This document shows, piece after piece, positions 1 to 6,717 of a DNA stretch of 16,084 nucleotides. The stretch is from Claveliimonas sp964652805 (lineage in GTDB: Bacteria; Bacillota; Clostridia; Lachnospirales; Lachnospiraceae). The notes below the pieces were generated by a model. The model had not been told where the DNA came from. It searched no databases and was given only the letters and a program-made list of their open reading frames with translations. Location: positions 1-16,084 of the forward strand of contig CAZZBJ010000055.1 in NCBI GenBank assembly GCA_964652805.1, given 5' to 3'. Numbering within the stretch: position 1 is the first letter of the stretch; every line of letters starts with the position of its first letter. A program made the translations under genes and the position numbers.

Positions 1-1802
1 CCGCGCTTCTTGCGGCGTGTACGGCCTCCTTCATAAAGCGCTCTTGAGAGTTCACTCTGTGCTCTGTGATGGGCTTTTTCTTGTAGGTGCCGTCGCTCTG
101 CAGCACCCGGGCCTTTACATGGTCCTCCAGCATCACGTCCACATAGTAGCTGATCTGGCGCCGCACGGTGTCGTCCAGCACCGGGCAGGCCACCTCCACT
201 CGCTTCTCCGTGTTGCGGGTCATCATGTCGGCAGAGCCTATGTATATCTTCTGGTCCGCCCCTGTGCCAAAGCAGAAGATCCTGGGATGCTCCAGATATC
301 TTCCCACAATGCTTGTTACAGTCAGATTGTCCGTGTAGCCCGGAACGCCCGGGAGGATGCAGCAGATGCCCCGGACGATGAGGTCGATCTTCACGCCGGC
401 CTGGGACGCCTCCGCCACCTTGGCGATGAAATCCACATCTGTCAGAGAATTCATCTTCATGATGATGCGTCCCCTGGACCCTTTCCTTATCTCCTCGTCC
501 ATGAGCTGCAGCACCTTTGGCTTGAGGGAGGTTGGCGACACGATCAGGTGCCGGTAGATGCCGTCCAGATTGCCGATGGACATATTCTGGAAGAAGAGGG
601 CCGCATCCTCGCCGATCTCCCGGTTGGCTGTCATCAGCGACAGGTCCGTGTACTGAACCGCTGTCTTCTCATTGTAATTTCCCGTTCCGATCTGGGTGAT
701 ATACTGTATCTCGTTTCTCTGGCGGTAGGTGATCAGGCAGACCTTGGAGTGTACCTTGTAGCCCTCAAACCCGTAGAGGACGCGGCATCCCGCCTCCTCA
801 AGCCGCTCGGACCAGTCGATGTTGTTCTGCTCGTCAAACCGGGCCCGCAGCTCGATGAGCACCGTCACCTCCTTGATGAGCTGAAGGAAGGGCTCCATGC
901 TCTCGTAGAGGTAGAAAAGCAGGATGTCCTGCTTCCGTATCTGCCGCATCATGCTCCCCTCCTCCACCTGGCGCCCAGGCTGCGGGGAGAAGGGATGGTA
1001 GATGAGGGACCGCTTCATGGAGTCCGGCAGGTTGCCGCTGATGGCAAACATGTAGTCCAGCTTCATGGGCATCTTTGTGCGAAAAATCTGTTTTCTAGTG
1101 ATATTGAATTTCTCGCAGAAATATTTCTCCATATCAGGCTGCAGCTTTTCCGCAATCTCCAGACGGACTACAGCCATACGGCGGCGCTTGTGGAGAGTCT
1201 GCTTCATCAGATAGCGAAGGTCGTCCGTTACCTCCAGGGACTCGTCATCCGGCGCGATATCCGCGTTTCTTGTGACGCAGATATAGTTTCTCTCGGACAC
1301 TTCATAGCGGCCAAACACCAGCTCCAGGTGCTCCATGATGACCTTCTCCATCCGGATATAGCGGATGTCATGTCCCGGCAGATAGAGGATGTCAGACACA
1401 AAGTTGGGCACCGGCACGATCCCCATCATGCCGCGGCCGCCCTTCTTCAGCATGGCCGTCACATAGAGCTCCTTGTTGAGAAGGTGGGGAAAGGGATGGC
1501 CCGCATCCACGATCTGGGGTGAGAGGATGGGGAGCCACTGCCTCGTAAATCTTATCCAGCTGCTGAGCCGGCGTCATGCCGGACCTGGCATCCACTGTCT
1601 TCGGGTCTGTGGCTGCCATGTCAAAAAGGCTTCCCACCCGGATCATGAAAAATTCATCCAGGTTGCTGGTAAAGATGGCCACGAACTTCATCCTCTCCAT
1701 CAGCGGCACGGACGGATCCTGGGCCTCCTCCAGCACCCGCTGGTTGAACTTCAGCCAGGACAGCTCCCTGTTCTGGGTATATTTTAAAATATCCTTCTTC
1801 AT
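1..1802 (-). pseudogene. ppk1: Polyphosphate kinase 1 (frameshifted, 3' end outside window)
   Basis: PPK1 reversibly transfers the terminal phosphate of ATP to polyphosphate through a phosphohistidine. The gene starts at 1802 (MKKDILKYTQNRELSWLKFN, a typical PPK1 N-terminus). The N-terminal frame is intact for about 90 codons to a C run (GGGG on the plus strand, 1529-1532). One extra base there shifts the frame; the original frame then ends at 1392. The following frame (ILSPQIVDAGHPFPHLL...) stays open to position 1 and carries the hallmarks of PPK1: YKVHSKVCLI with the candidate catalytic His at 749-751, IGTGNYNEKTA, and YLEHPRIF with the second His at 287-289. About 600 of roughly 700 residues are present. 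Its ATG overlaps the stop of the upstream Crp-like gene (ATGA). Whether the frameshift is real or a draft-sequence error cannot be told here; the rest of the frame is well conserved, which favours an error or a very recent mutation. Confidence 0.9.
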
Positions 1803-2047
1803 TCTCTTCCCCTCTCCACCACGGCCAGGATGCTCCTGTTGCCCCAGAAGTCCTCCCTCTCCAGAGAGAGGCTGCCCTCCAGGACAATCCCTATATACTC
1901 CATCTTTTCCCCCTGTCTGAAGAGGATTTCCCCTTTTTCGACGCTCTCCTCTCTCGCCGACAGACAGGGAAGGATCGCTTCCAGATCCTCCGGGCCGATG
2001 CCGTCAAAAAAGGGGATGGTGGCGAGCATATCGTAATATTTCTTCAT
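1799..2047 (-). CDS. Truncated Crp/Fnr-family regulator (N-terminal sensor part only)
   Basis: The protein begins MKKYYDMLATIPFFDGIGPE and continues through EKGEILFRQGEKMEYIGIVLEGSLSLERED, the first strands of a cyclic-nucleotide-binding-type beta-roll as found in Crp/Fnr regulators. Family members are about 220 residues; this one stops after 82, before the rest of the beta-roll, the dimerisation helix and the DNA-binding helix-turn-helix. The start at 2047 is chosen because AGAGG lies about 6 bases upstream; an in-frame ATG at 2074 has no good ribosome binding site. The stop overlaps the ppk start (ATGA), so the pair could be translationally coupled. A deletion that joined the middle of a crp-like gene directly to ppk is the simplest reading. 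It cannot bind DNA in the usual way; whether the short product has any role is unknown. Confidence 0.7.
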   Translation of the reverse strand: MKKYYDMLATIPFFDGIGPEDLEAILPCLSAREESVEKGEILFRQGEKMEYIGIVLEGSLSLEREDFWGNRSILAVVERGRE

Positions 2048-2061
2048 TTCGCCTCTTTTCT

Positions 2062-2075
2062 GTTGCATTTGCAAC
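2062..2075. promoter_or_regulatory. Palindromic operator GTTGCA-TT-TGCAAC between divergent genes
   Basis: A perfect 14-bp palindrome lies between the truncated Crp/Fnr gene and the divergent ferredoxin-like ORF. Its GTT...AAC ends resemble Fnr/HcpR-type boxes. It is just downstream of the minus-strand -10 and touches the plus-strand -35, so a bound protein could control both directions. Assigning it to the neighbouring (now truncated) Crp/Fnr gene is inference. Confidence 0.5.
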
Positions 2076-2103
2076 TGACTATTTTGTTCTATTATACTAT
2101 ACT
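2075..2103 (+). promoter_or_regulatory. Promoter for the ferredoxin-like ORF
   Basis: CTGACT (2075-2080) and TATACT (2098-2103) are separated by 17 bases on the plus strand. This promoter overlaps the divergent minus-strand promoter and its -35 touches the palindrome. Confidence 0.35.
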
Positions 2104-2118
2104 GCTGGTGTAAAGCAA
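2091..2118 (-). promoter_or_regulatory. Promoter for crp-like/ppk
   Basis: On the minus strand a consensus -10 TATAAT (2091-2096) is preceded after 16 bases by a weak -35 TTGCTT (2113-2118). The predicted start would be near 2084, so the 14-bp palindrome at 2062-2075 would lie just inside the transcribed region. Confidence 0.5.
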
Positions 2119-2151
2119 GGGTATATACTTTTTATTCAAGGAGGACTATAT

Positions 2152-2301
2152 ATGATACGAAGGATCTTTCACATTGACGAAGAGAAATGCAACGGCTGCG
2201 GCGGCATCCAGCATGCGGCAACAGAAGCGCTGAAGGCCAGCGGAAAATTCATCCCCTGGCAGGTAGTGACCATCTCCACAGACAGCCGGATACTGGAGTA
2301 A
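2152..2301 (+). CDS. Small degenerate ferredoxin-like protein (49 aa)
   Basis: A 49-codon ORF preceded by a strong AAGGAGG and starting MIRRIFHIDEEKCNGCGG. This N-terminus matches the first half of a 4Fe-4S ferredoxin motif (CxxC at residues 13-16), but the expected third and fourth cysteines are absent: the stretch that should read like CxxACPTEALK reads IQHAATEALK. The tail (about residues 31-49) is unfamiliar. Full ferredoxin-type proteins starting KIDEEKCNGCG are common in Clostridia and longer. With only two ligands it is unlikely to hold a normal cluster, so this is probably a deletion or decay product, like the truncated Crp-type gene it diverges from. A functional short protein cannot be excluded because the ribosome binding site and frame are intact. 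Confidence 0.45.
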   Translation: MIRRIFHIDEEKCNGCGGIQHAATEALKASGKFIPWQVVTISTDSRILE

Positions 2302-2309
2302 GATAAAAC

Positions 2310-2351
2310 GCCCTCCCTGCGGCAAGGCTCAACACCTGCCGCAGGGAGGGC
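2310..2351 (-). terminator. Rho-independent terminator (possibly bidirectional)
   Basis: Perfect 15-bp inverted repeat (2310-2324 and 2337-2351, GCCCTCCCTGCGGCA) with a 12-base loop. Read on the minus strand it follows the KDPG aldolase stop directly and is followed by GTTTTATCTT. In the plus direction it follows the ferredoxin-like ORF, with a poorer T stretch. It separates the two convergent units. Confidence 0.8.
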
Positions 2352-2357
2352 ATTTCC

Positions 2358-3005
2358 CTATTTCCCGGCAGCTGCCTTCTCGGCCAGCTCTCTGGCCTCT
2401 CTTGTCAGCTGCTGTATCCTGTCAAACTGTCCTTCGGCGATCATTTTTTCTTTGACCATCCAGGTTCCGCCGCAGGCGATCACCTTTTCAAACCGGAGAT
2501 ATTCTCCCACATTGTCGGTCCCTATCCCGCCTGTGGGCATGAACTCCATCATAGAATAGGGGGCAGCCAGTGCTTTAATGGCTTTCAGTCCTCCGTTCGC
2601 CTCTGCGGGGAAAAATTTCACCACCCGCAGCCCAAGCTCCAGCGCTTTTTCAATCTCGCTGGCTGTAGCCACGCCGGGAAATACCGGAATTCCCTTCTCC
2701 TGACAGCAGGTCACTGTCCTGGGATTCAATCCAGGGCTCACGATAAACTCCGCTCCTGCTTCCAATGCCTCATCCACCTGGGCGGCAGTCAGCACAGTGC
2801 CTGCTCCCACGGTCATCTCAGGAAACGCCTCCTTCATCCTTCGGATTGAGGCAGCGGCCGCTCCTGTCCGGAAGGTCACCTCCGCACAGGGCAATCCCCC
2901 TTTTGTGAGTGCTTCCGCCAGAGGTACTGCGTCCTTCTCATTTTCTATCTTTACGACAGGTACGATGCCCAGCTGCCTAAACACAGCTTCAATGTCCTTT
3001 TTCAT
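2358..3005 (-). CDS. eda: 2-keto-3-deoxy-6-phosphogluconate (KDPG) aldolase
   Basis: Class I aldolase that cleaves KDPG (or a close relative such as the galactonate form) to pyruvate and glyceraldehyde 3-phosphate, the last step of Entner-Doudoroff-type sugar-acid breakdown. At 215 residues it has normal family length. Motifs: AEVTFRT with catalytic Glu42, GAGTVL (67-72), SPGLNP (90-95), VVKFFPAEA with Schiff-base Lys130, and PTGGI (157-161). The start at 3005 is chosen over an in-frame extension to 3116 because AAGGAGC precedes it at good spacing, homology starts there (MKKDIEAVFRQLGIVPVVKI), and the extension would run into the upstream gene. It is the last gene of the operon, 20 bp after the SIS isomerase, with a terminator just beyond. 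Function is confident; exact sugar-acid substrate is not. Confidence 0.93.
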   Translation of the reverse strand: MKKDIEAVFRQLGIVPVVKIENEKDAVPLAEALTKGGLPCAEVTFRTGAAAASIRRMKEAFPEMTVGAGTVLTAAQVDEALEAGAEFIVSPGLNPRTVTCCQEKGIPVFPGVATASEIEKALELGLRVVKFFPAEANGGLKAIKALAAPYSMMEFMPTGGIGTDNVGEYLRFEKVIACGGTWMVKEKMIAEGQFDRIQQLTREARELAEKAAAGK

Positions 3006-3025
3006 ATATTTTGCTCCTTCCTCTT

Positions 3026-3568
3026 TTACCAGTGCGCCCTTGTAGCAGTTTCGTTCTCCGTGTGATCTCTGTAGCTTATGAGCAGACAAAGAGCATCCAG
3101 CGTAATATGGAGGCACTGGTCAAACAGAGAACTCAACAGCTGGACCGACCCTCTGCTGCTGCCTGCGTCCCCCTTGACAGTGCCCGGAATAACAAGGATA
3201 CTCTGAGCTGTCTCCGCCAGCGGTGACTCTGGTTTGCTTGTGACTGCAATCACTGTGCAGCCTGTCCCGGCCGCTTTTACCGCGTCGCTGACTACCCCTG
3301 CGCTTTTACCGGAGCCGGACACTCCAATAAAGACATCTCCCGCCTCCATGGCCGGCGTAATCGTCTCGCCGACAAAATATACCGTATATCCAAGATGCAT
3401 AAGTCTCATAGCAAACCCTCTCGCAGAGAAGCCGGAACGCCCCTCGCCCGCCACAAACACGCGTCTGGATCTATCCAGCCTGGACATGACGTCCTGCATC
3501 TCCTCCTCCTTCACCTTGTCAAGCACATCCTCTATCTCATCTGCAATGGTGCGCAGTACATCCATCAT
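3026..3568 (-). CDS. 6-phospho-3-hexuloisomerase-like SIS protein
   Basis: SIS-domain sugar-phosphate isomerase. PHI converts D-arabino-3-hexulose 6-phosphate to fructose 6-phosphate in the ribulose monophosphate pathway. Recognisable parts are GEGRSGFSARGFAMRLMHLGY (residues 41-61), VGETITPAMEAGDV (66-79) and the phosphate-binding loop VSGSGKSAG (83-91). Compared with the B. subtilis HxlB sequence as I remember it, two conserved features differ: SLFEQ is SLFDQ (Asp150), and the C-terminal HHANLE is absent; the protein ends RAHW. The first of two ATGs is taken as start because GGAGGGAA lies 7 bases upstream; it overlaps the preceding gene's stop by 4 bp, implying coupled translation. Family assignment is strong; the canonical reaction is uncertain. 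Confidence 0.85.
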   Translation of the reverse strand: MMDVLRTIADEIEDVLDKVKEEEMQDVMSRLDRSRRVFVAGEGRSGFSARGFAMRLMHLGYTVYFVGETITPAMEAGDVFIGVSGSGKSAGVVSDAVKAAGTGCTVIAVTSKPESPLAETAQSILVIPGTVKGDAGSSRGSVQLLSSLFDQCLHITLDALCLLISYRDHTENETATRAHW

Positions 3569-4200
3569 TTCTGTTCCCTCCTTATAGCTTCGGAAAATGC
3601 CTTTGTGGCTTCCGTAATGTTCTCTGCCCTGCTGATGGCTCCTCCCACGATCACAACATCCACGCCGGCCTTCTTCATCACATCAATACTGTTCAGCGTC
3701 ACACCACCTGCCACAGAAATCTTTTCAATTCCCTCCATCTGGCTGCACATGTGGTGGACCAGCTCTTCCAGTCCCTCCCCTTTATTGTCAGACGGAAGGT
3801 GAACGCCAAAGATGGCCTCAGGAAATTCCTTCTTCAAAATCTGCAGCTTCTCATCAGACACTTCCAGAAGATCGATCATGTACTCCTTTCCGTATTCTCC
3901 GGCCACCTCCCGGCATGCCCGCAGAGTAGGAAGTGATGAAAATCCCATCACTGTCGGAATGTCACTGCCGCACTCGTATGCTTTCCTGAATTCATAGGCC
4001 CCCTCATCGCAGGTCTTGAGGTCCGCCAGGATGCACTGATCCGGGTATCTCTCTTTCAGGATCTTTACACTTCCCTCAAGCCCGAAGTCCTTGATGAGGG
4101 ATGTACCTACTTCTATAATATCCGCATATCCGGCCGTGAGCCCGATGATCTCGTCAGCCCGCTCCAGTGATACGCGGTCAACTGCTACCTGAAGACGCAT
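3565..4200 (-). CDS. 3-hexulose-6-phosphate synthase-like (OMPDC/HUMPS family)
   Basis: A TIM-barrel protein of the orotidine-monophosphate-decarboxylase suprafamily, which includes hexulose-6-phosphate synthase (ribulose 5-phosphate plus formaldehyde) and 3-keto-L-gulonate-6-phosphate decarboxylase. Visible residues: Asp8, DIIEVGT with Glu30, the DxKxxD metal/catalytic motif ADLKTCD (Asp60, Lys62, Asp65), His134, and the phosphate loops VAGG and IVGGAI. It is closer to HPS than to UlaD overall (LQVAVD start, adjacent PHI-like gene). However, the loop after the conserved His reads HLPSDNKGEG rather than HAGYDLQ (HPS) or HRSRDAQ (UlaD). At 211 residues it is of full length. It starts one base into the kinase stop (TAATG) behind AAGGAGGGGAG and overlaps the isomerase by 4 bp, so the three are tightly coupled. 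Substrate uncertain. Confidence 0.85.
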   Translation of the reverse strand: MRLQVAVDRVSLERADEIIGLTAGYADIIEVGTSLIKDFGLEGSVKILKERYPDQCILADLKTCDEGAYEFRKAYECGSDIPTVMGFSSLPTLRACREVAGEYGKEYMIDLLEVSDEKLQILKKEFPEAIFGVHLPSDNKGEGLEELVHHMCSQMEGIEKISVAGGVTLNSIDVMKKAGVDVVIVGGAISRAENITEATKAFSEAIRREQK

Positions 4201-5138
4201 TATCTCCCCTCCTTCATATAAGCATCCAGCTCCTCTTTTGTGGGGAGTCCCTCGTTGTCGCTGGGAACCGAGACCTGAATAGCGCCGATGGCATTGCCCC
4301 GGTCCACCATCTCCTCCAGCGATTTTCCTTCCAGATAAGCGCTGAGCACACCCACTGCAAATCCGTCTCCCGCACCTACGGTGTCTACCACATGCTCTAC
4401 TTTATACCCCTGGAAAAATCCTTTTTTCTCCTCTGCGTCCACGTAGGCGCCTCTGGCGCCCGCCTTTACAATGACAGTCCTGGCGCCTCTTTCTCTGTAA
4501 AATACTCCTATTTCCTCGGGGTTTTCACTTCCCATCAGAATTTTTCCCTCGCCGGTTCCTGGAAGGACGATATCCGCTCTGGAAGCTATATCATTGATGG
4601 TTTTGATCATCTCTTCTATGCTTCTCCAGAGTGTGGGACGAAGATTTGGATCAAAGCTTACCAGCATCCCTTTCTCCCTGGCCCTCTCGATGAGGCGGTA
4701 CGTGGCCTGTCTGCAGCTGTCAGACAGGGCAGGCGGGATACCTGTAATATGGAGCACTCTGGCTCCATCCAGGTTCACCTTCTCCACATCCTCCACAGAC
4801 AGATGGGAAGCCGCACTGTTCCTGCGGTAGTAGAAAACCTCCGGGTCTCCCTTTTCCACTTTTCCTTTCAGCTGGTAGCCTGTAAAATGATCCGAATCCT
4901 TGGTGATCTGCGTATCCAGGCCCTCCTCCTTCAATTTCTTCTCGATATAGGTTCCAAAAGGATCTGTCCCCAGCTTTGTCACATAGGAGACCGTGTGCTC
5001 CAGTCTCTTCAGGCCAATGGCAACGTTGACCTCCGCCCCTGCAAGCATCCTTGTAAACTCCTCCACCTCATGGAGAGCTCCGGTCGTCTTTGCCACAAAC
5101 ATGACCATAGGTTCACCAAATAAAATTACTTCTGACAT
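4200..5138 (-). CDS. kdgK: PfkB-family sugar kinase, probable 2-keto-3-deoxygluconate kinase
   Basis: Ribokinase/PfkB-fold kinase that would phosphorylate 2-keto-3-deoxygluconate (or a similar acid) to the substrate of the KDPG aldolase in the same operon. It begins MSEVILFGEPMVMF, has LAGAEVNVAIGLKRL (32-46) near the substrate site, YYRRNSAASHL (103-113) and FDPNLRPTLW (162-171), both typical of KDG kinases, and the ATP/anion-hole motif DTVGAGDGFA with catalytic Asp258. Length 312 is normal. The start is preceded by AAAGGA at workable spacing; the gene lies 33 bp after the LacI regulator and its TAA shares one base with the next ATG. The pairing with a KDPG aldolase supports KDG kinase, but fructokinase or tagatose kinase-like specificity cannot be excluded from motifs alone. 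Confidence 0.85.
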   Translation of the reverse strand: MSEVILFGEPMVMFVAKTTGALHEVEEFTRMLAGAEVNVAIGLKRLEHTVSYVTKLGTDPFGTYIEKKLKEEGLDTQITKDSDHFTGYQLKGKVEKGDPEVFYYRRNSAASHLSVEDVEKVNLDGARVLHITGIPPALSDSCRQATYRLIERAREKGMLVSFDPNLRPTLWRSIEEMIKTINDIASRADIVLPGTGEGKILMGSENPEEIGVFYRERGARTVIVKAGARGAYVDAEEKKGFFQGYKVEHVVDTVGAGDGFAVGVLSAYLEGKSLEEMVDRGNAIGAIQVSVPSDNEGLPTKEELDAYMKEGR

Positions 5139-5171
5139 TCTCCATCCTTTCCGTCAGGACTTCTGACCCGT

Positions 5172-6191
5172 CTATGAGGTCTCCCTGATTACTAGCTCCG
5201 GCAGCACCACCAGCGTTGCAAGCTCTTTTTTCCGGGAGAGCACATCCAGGAGAAGCTGCACCGTCAGTTCGCTCAACACCTCTCCCTTGTTGTTCACAGT
5301 GGTCAACCCGGGACTGCACACATAGGAATACTCCGAGTTGTTGCATCCTGTCAGCGACATCTCCTCCGGAATACGGACACCCATTTTCTTCCATGCGTTC
5401 ATGGCCCCCACTGCAGTCAGATCTTCTCCGAACACAGCGCCGTCATAGCCCTTCTGCAAAAGGAGCTCAGCAACCTTCGCTCCGCCCTCCAGTCCATAGG
5501 GAGTCCGGTACACATTCTCCTCCGGATGCCCGAAGCCCAGCCTTTTCATCTCTTTTAAATATCCTTCTTTTTTTCGTTCTGCCGCATCCGTATACTTGTC
5601 GATCACAAAAGCGATCTTTCTGCGGCCTTTCCCGTACAAATGTCTTGTTGCCAGTTCCATCCCGTACGCCTCATCCACCAGCACAGAGTAAATGTTCTCC
5701 CTGTCAATCTTTCCGTTGGCCATCACAATAGGGATACCGCTCAGAAGTCCCAGGGAATGTTCATCGCAGAGTCTGTTGAAAATGGACCCCACGAGAATAA
5801 TCCCGTCCAGTTTCCGCTTGGACAGCATTTCCAGATATTTCTGGCAGTCCTTCTCATCTTCTCCCGTGTTGCACACAAGGACCATATAGCCAAGCTTGGA
5901 CAGCTTCTGTTCCATAATATAGGAAGTCATGGCATAGTGGGGAACACGCACATCCACGACCACGATGGCCACCGTCTTCATGGAACCCGACACAAGTCCT
6001 CTGGCTATCTCGCTTGGCTGATATTCATTCTTGTCAAGCACTGCCTGTATCTTTCTCATTTCCCTCCCTCTTTCTCCTTTTGGCAGCATANNNNNNNNNN
6101 TCTTCTCACTCACATATCCTTTATTATTGATGACCCTGGACACAGTGGTGATGGACACCCCTGCTTCCCTGGCTATATCATATATGTTCAT
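5172..6191 (-). CDS. LacI-family transcriptional regulator (contains a 10-N gap)
   Basis: Starts MNIYDIAREAGVSITTVSRV, the standard LacI helix-turn-helix, followed by a periplasmic-binding-protein-like effector domain (VAIVVVDVRVPHYAMTSYIM, then VMANGKI, FVIDKYTDA, GAVFGEDLTAVGAMNAW and TGCNNSEYSYVCSPGLTTV). It should bind an operator and respond to a sugar or sugar-acid ligand. Ten Ns (6091-6100) fall just after VSEK in the hinge region. Next to the gap are residues (MLPKGERGREM) that do not belong in a LacI protein, after which homology resumes at RKIQAVLDKNEYQPSEIARGL; about 13 codons are surplus. This suggests a bad contig join rather than a real insertion. TGGAGG lies 9 bases upstream of the ATG. 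It heads the kinase/HPS/PHI/aldolase operon and probably also controls the permease operon upstream. Confidence 0.88.
   Translation of the reverse strand: MNIYDIAREAGVSITTVSRVINNKGYVSEKXXXXMLPKGERGREMRKIQAVLDKNEYQPSEIARGLVSGSMKTVAIVVVDVRVPHYAMTSYIMEQKLSKLGYMVLVCNTGEDEKDCQKYLEMLSKRKLDGIILVGSIFNRLCDEHSLGLLSGIPIVMANGKIDRENIYSVLVDEAYGMELATRHLYGKGRRKIAFVIDKYTDAAERKKEGYLKEMKRLGFGHPEENVYRTPYGLEGGAKVAELLLQKGYDGAVFGEDLTAVGAMNAWKKMGVRIPEEMSLTGCNNSEYSYVCSPGLTTVNNKGEVLSELTVQLLLDVLSRKKELATLVVLPELVIRETS
6091..6100. other. Assembly gap (10 Ns)
   Basis: Ten unresolved bases inside the LacI regulator gene. The frame happens to stay open across them, but the true gap length is unknown and the flanking 30 or so bases on the low-coordinate side look foreign to the gene. 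Confidence 0.99.
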
Positions 6192-6223
6192 AGTTCATCC
6201 TCCATCTATACTCTGGTATCCTT

Positions 6224-6253
6224 ATATTACAACAGATGGAGGAGAATTTTCAA
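6224..6253 (-). promoter_or_regulatory. Promoter for the lacI/kinase/HPS/PHI/aldolase operon
   Basis: In the 64-bp gap before the LacI gene, TTGAAA (6248-6253) and TAATAT (6224-6229) are spaced by 18 bases on the minus strand. This would give the downstream five-gene unit its own transcript besides read-through from the permease operon. No copy of the GAAACGTTTC operator is seen here. Confidence 0.5.
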
Positions 6254-6255
6254 TG

Positions 6256-6717
6256 TTACAGTTCCACCTTTACCTTGACAACGATCTTTTTCACCTGGCA
6301 GGGCGCCTCCCCGATGCATCTGGGCTGATGACCGTCCTCCGGGGAGACCACGGCAAAATCCCCTTTCTTCAGATGGACTCTTCCATACGTCCTCGGAGGA
6401 AGATAAAATTCCAGATCCCGCTCCTCGTCATACCCGGTATCTTTCTCCAGCTCTTTCAGTGGAATATAGCCGAAATACTCCTCCCCCTCAGCCATATACT
6501 GTATATCAAAATATTTCCTGTGGGACTCAAACCTGCAGTCTGCCTCCGGCTTTGTCTCGTATTCCTGCACCTCAGCAAAAATATCCTCACCGTCAATCTC
6601 AATCCTTCCCGGCCGGACCCCGGTAAAATCGGTCTCTTTTAGGAACCGGAACGCCCTTTTAAATTTATCCGCAAGGTAATCGTATTTTTCTACCAGTTCT
6701 ATCTCTGTTGTCAGCAT
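6256..6717 (-). CDS. YhcH/YjgK/YiaL-family protein (DUF386)
   Basis: A 153-residue cupin-fold protein of the YhcH/YjgK/YiaL family, found in sialic acid, 2,3-diketogulonate and other sugar-acid operons and thought to help convert sugar anomers or bind sugars; no single reaction is firmly settled. Visible family features are KETDFTGVRPGRIEIDGEDI (residues 27-46), ETKPEADCRFESHRKYFDIQ with the conserved Glu/His pair, an EEYFGYIP segment, and the C-terminal GDFAVVSPEDGHQPRC (118-133), where Glu and His are likely metal ligands. The ATG at 6717 sits behind GAGGAG and overlaps the preceding gene by 7 bp. Its presence is a good marker that this locus handles a reducing sugar or sugar acid. Confidence 0.88.
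   Translation of the reverse strand: MLTTEIELVEKYDYLADKFKRAFRFLKETDFTGVRPGRIEIDGEDIFAEVQEYETKPEADCRFESHRKYFDIQYMAEGEEYFGYIPLKELEKDTGYDEERDLEFYLPPRTYGRVHLKKGDFAVVSPEDGHQPRCIGEAPCQVKKIVVKVKVEL

Noticed and set aside
17..1522. 501-codon open frame on the plus strand opposite ppk
   Set aside because: It is the antisense shadow of a GC-rich ppk reading frame; the minus strand encodes clear PPK1 motifs, and the plus frame has no recognisable domain or good ribosome binding site.
2084..2160. Riboswitch or structured leader before the ferredoxin-like ORF
   Set aside because: The leader is short and AT-rich with no stem system beyond the palindromic operator.
3006..3116. 37-codon N-terminal extension of the KDPG aldolase
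   Set aside because: It overlaps the end of the isomerase gene, has no family similarity, and the internal ATG at 3005 has the ribosome binding site.
4167..5123. 318-codon plus-strand open frame opposite the PfkB kinase
   Set aside because: The minus strand encodes a complete kinase with DTVGAGD and FDPNLR motifs; the plus frame is low-complexity shadow sequence.
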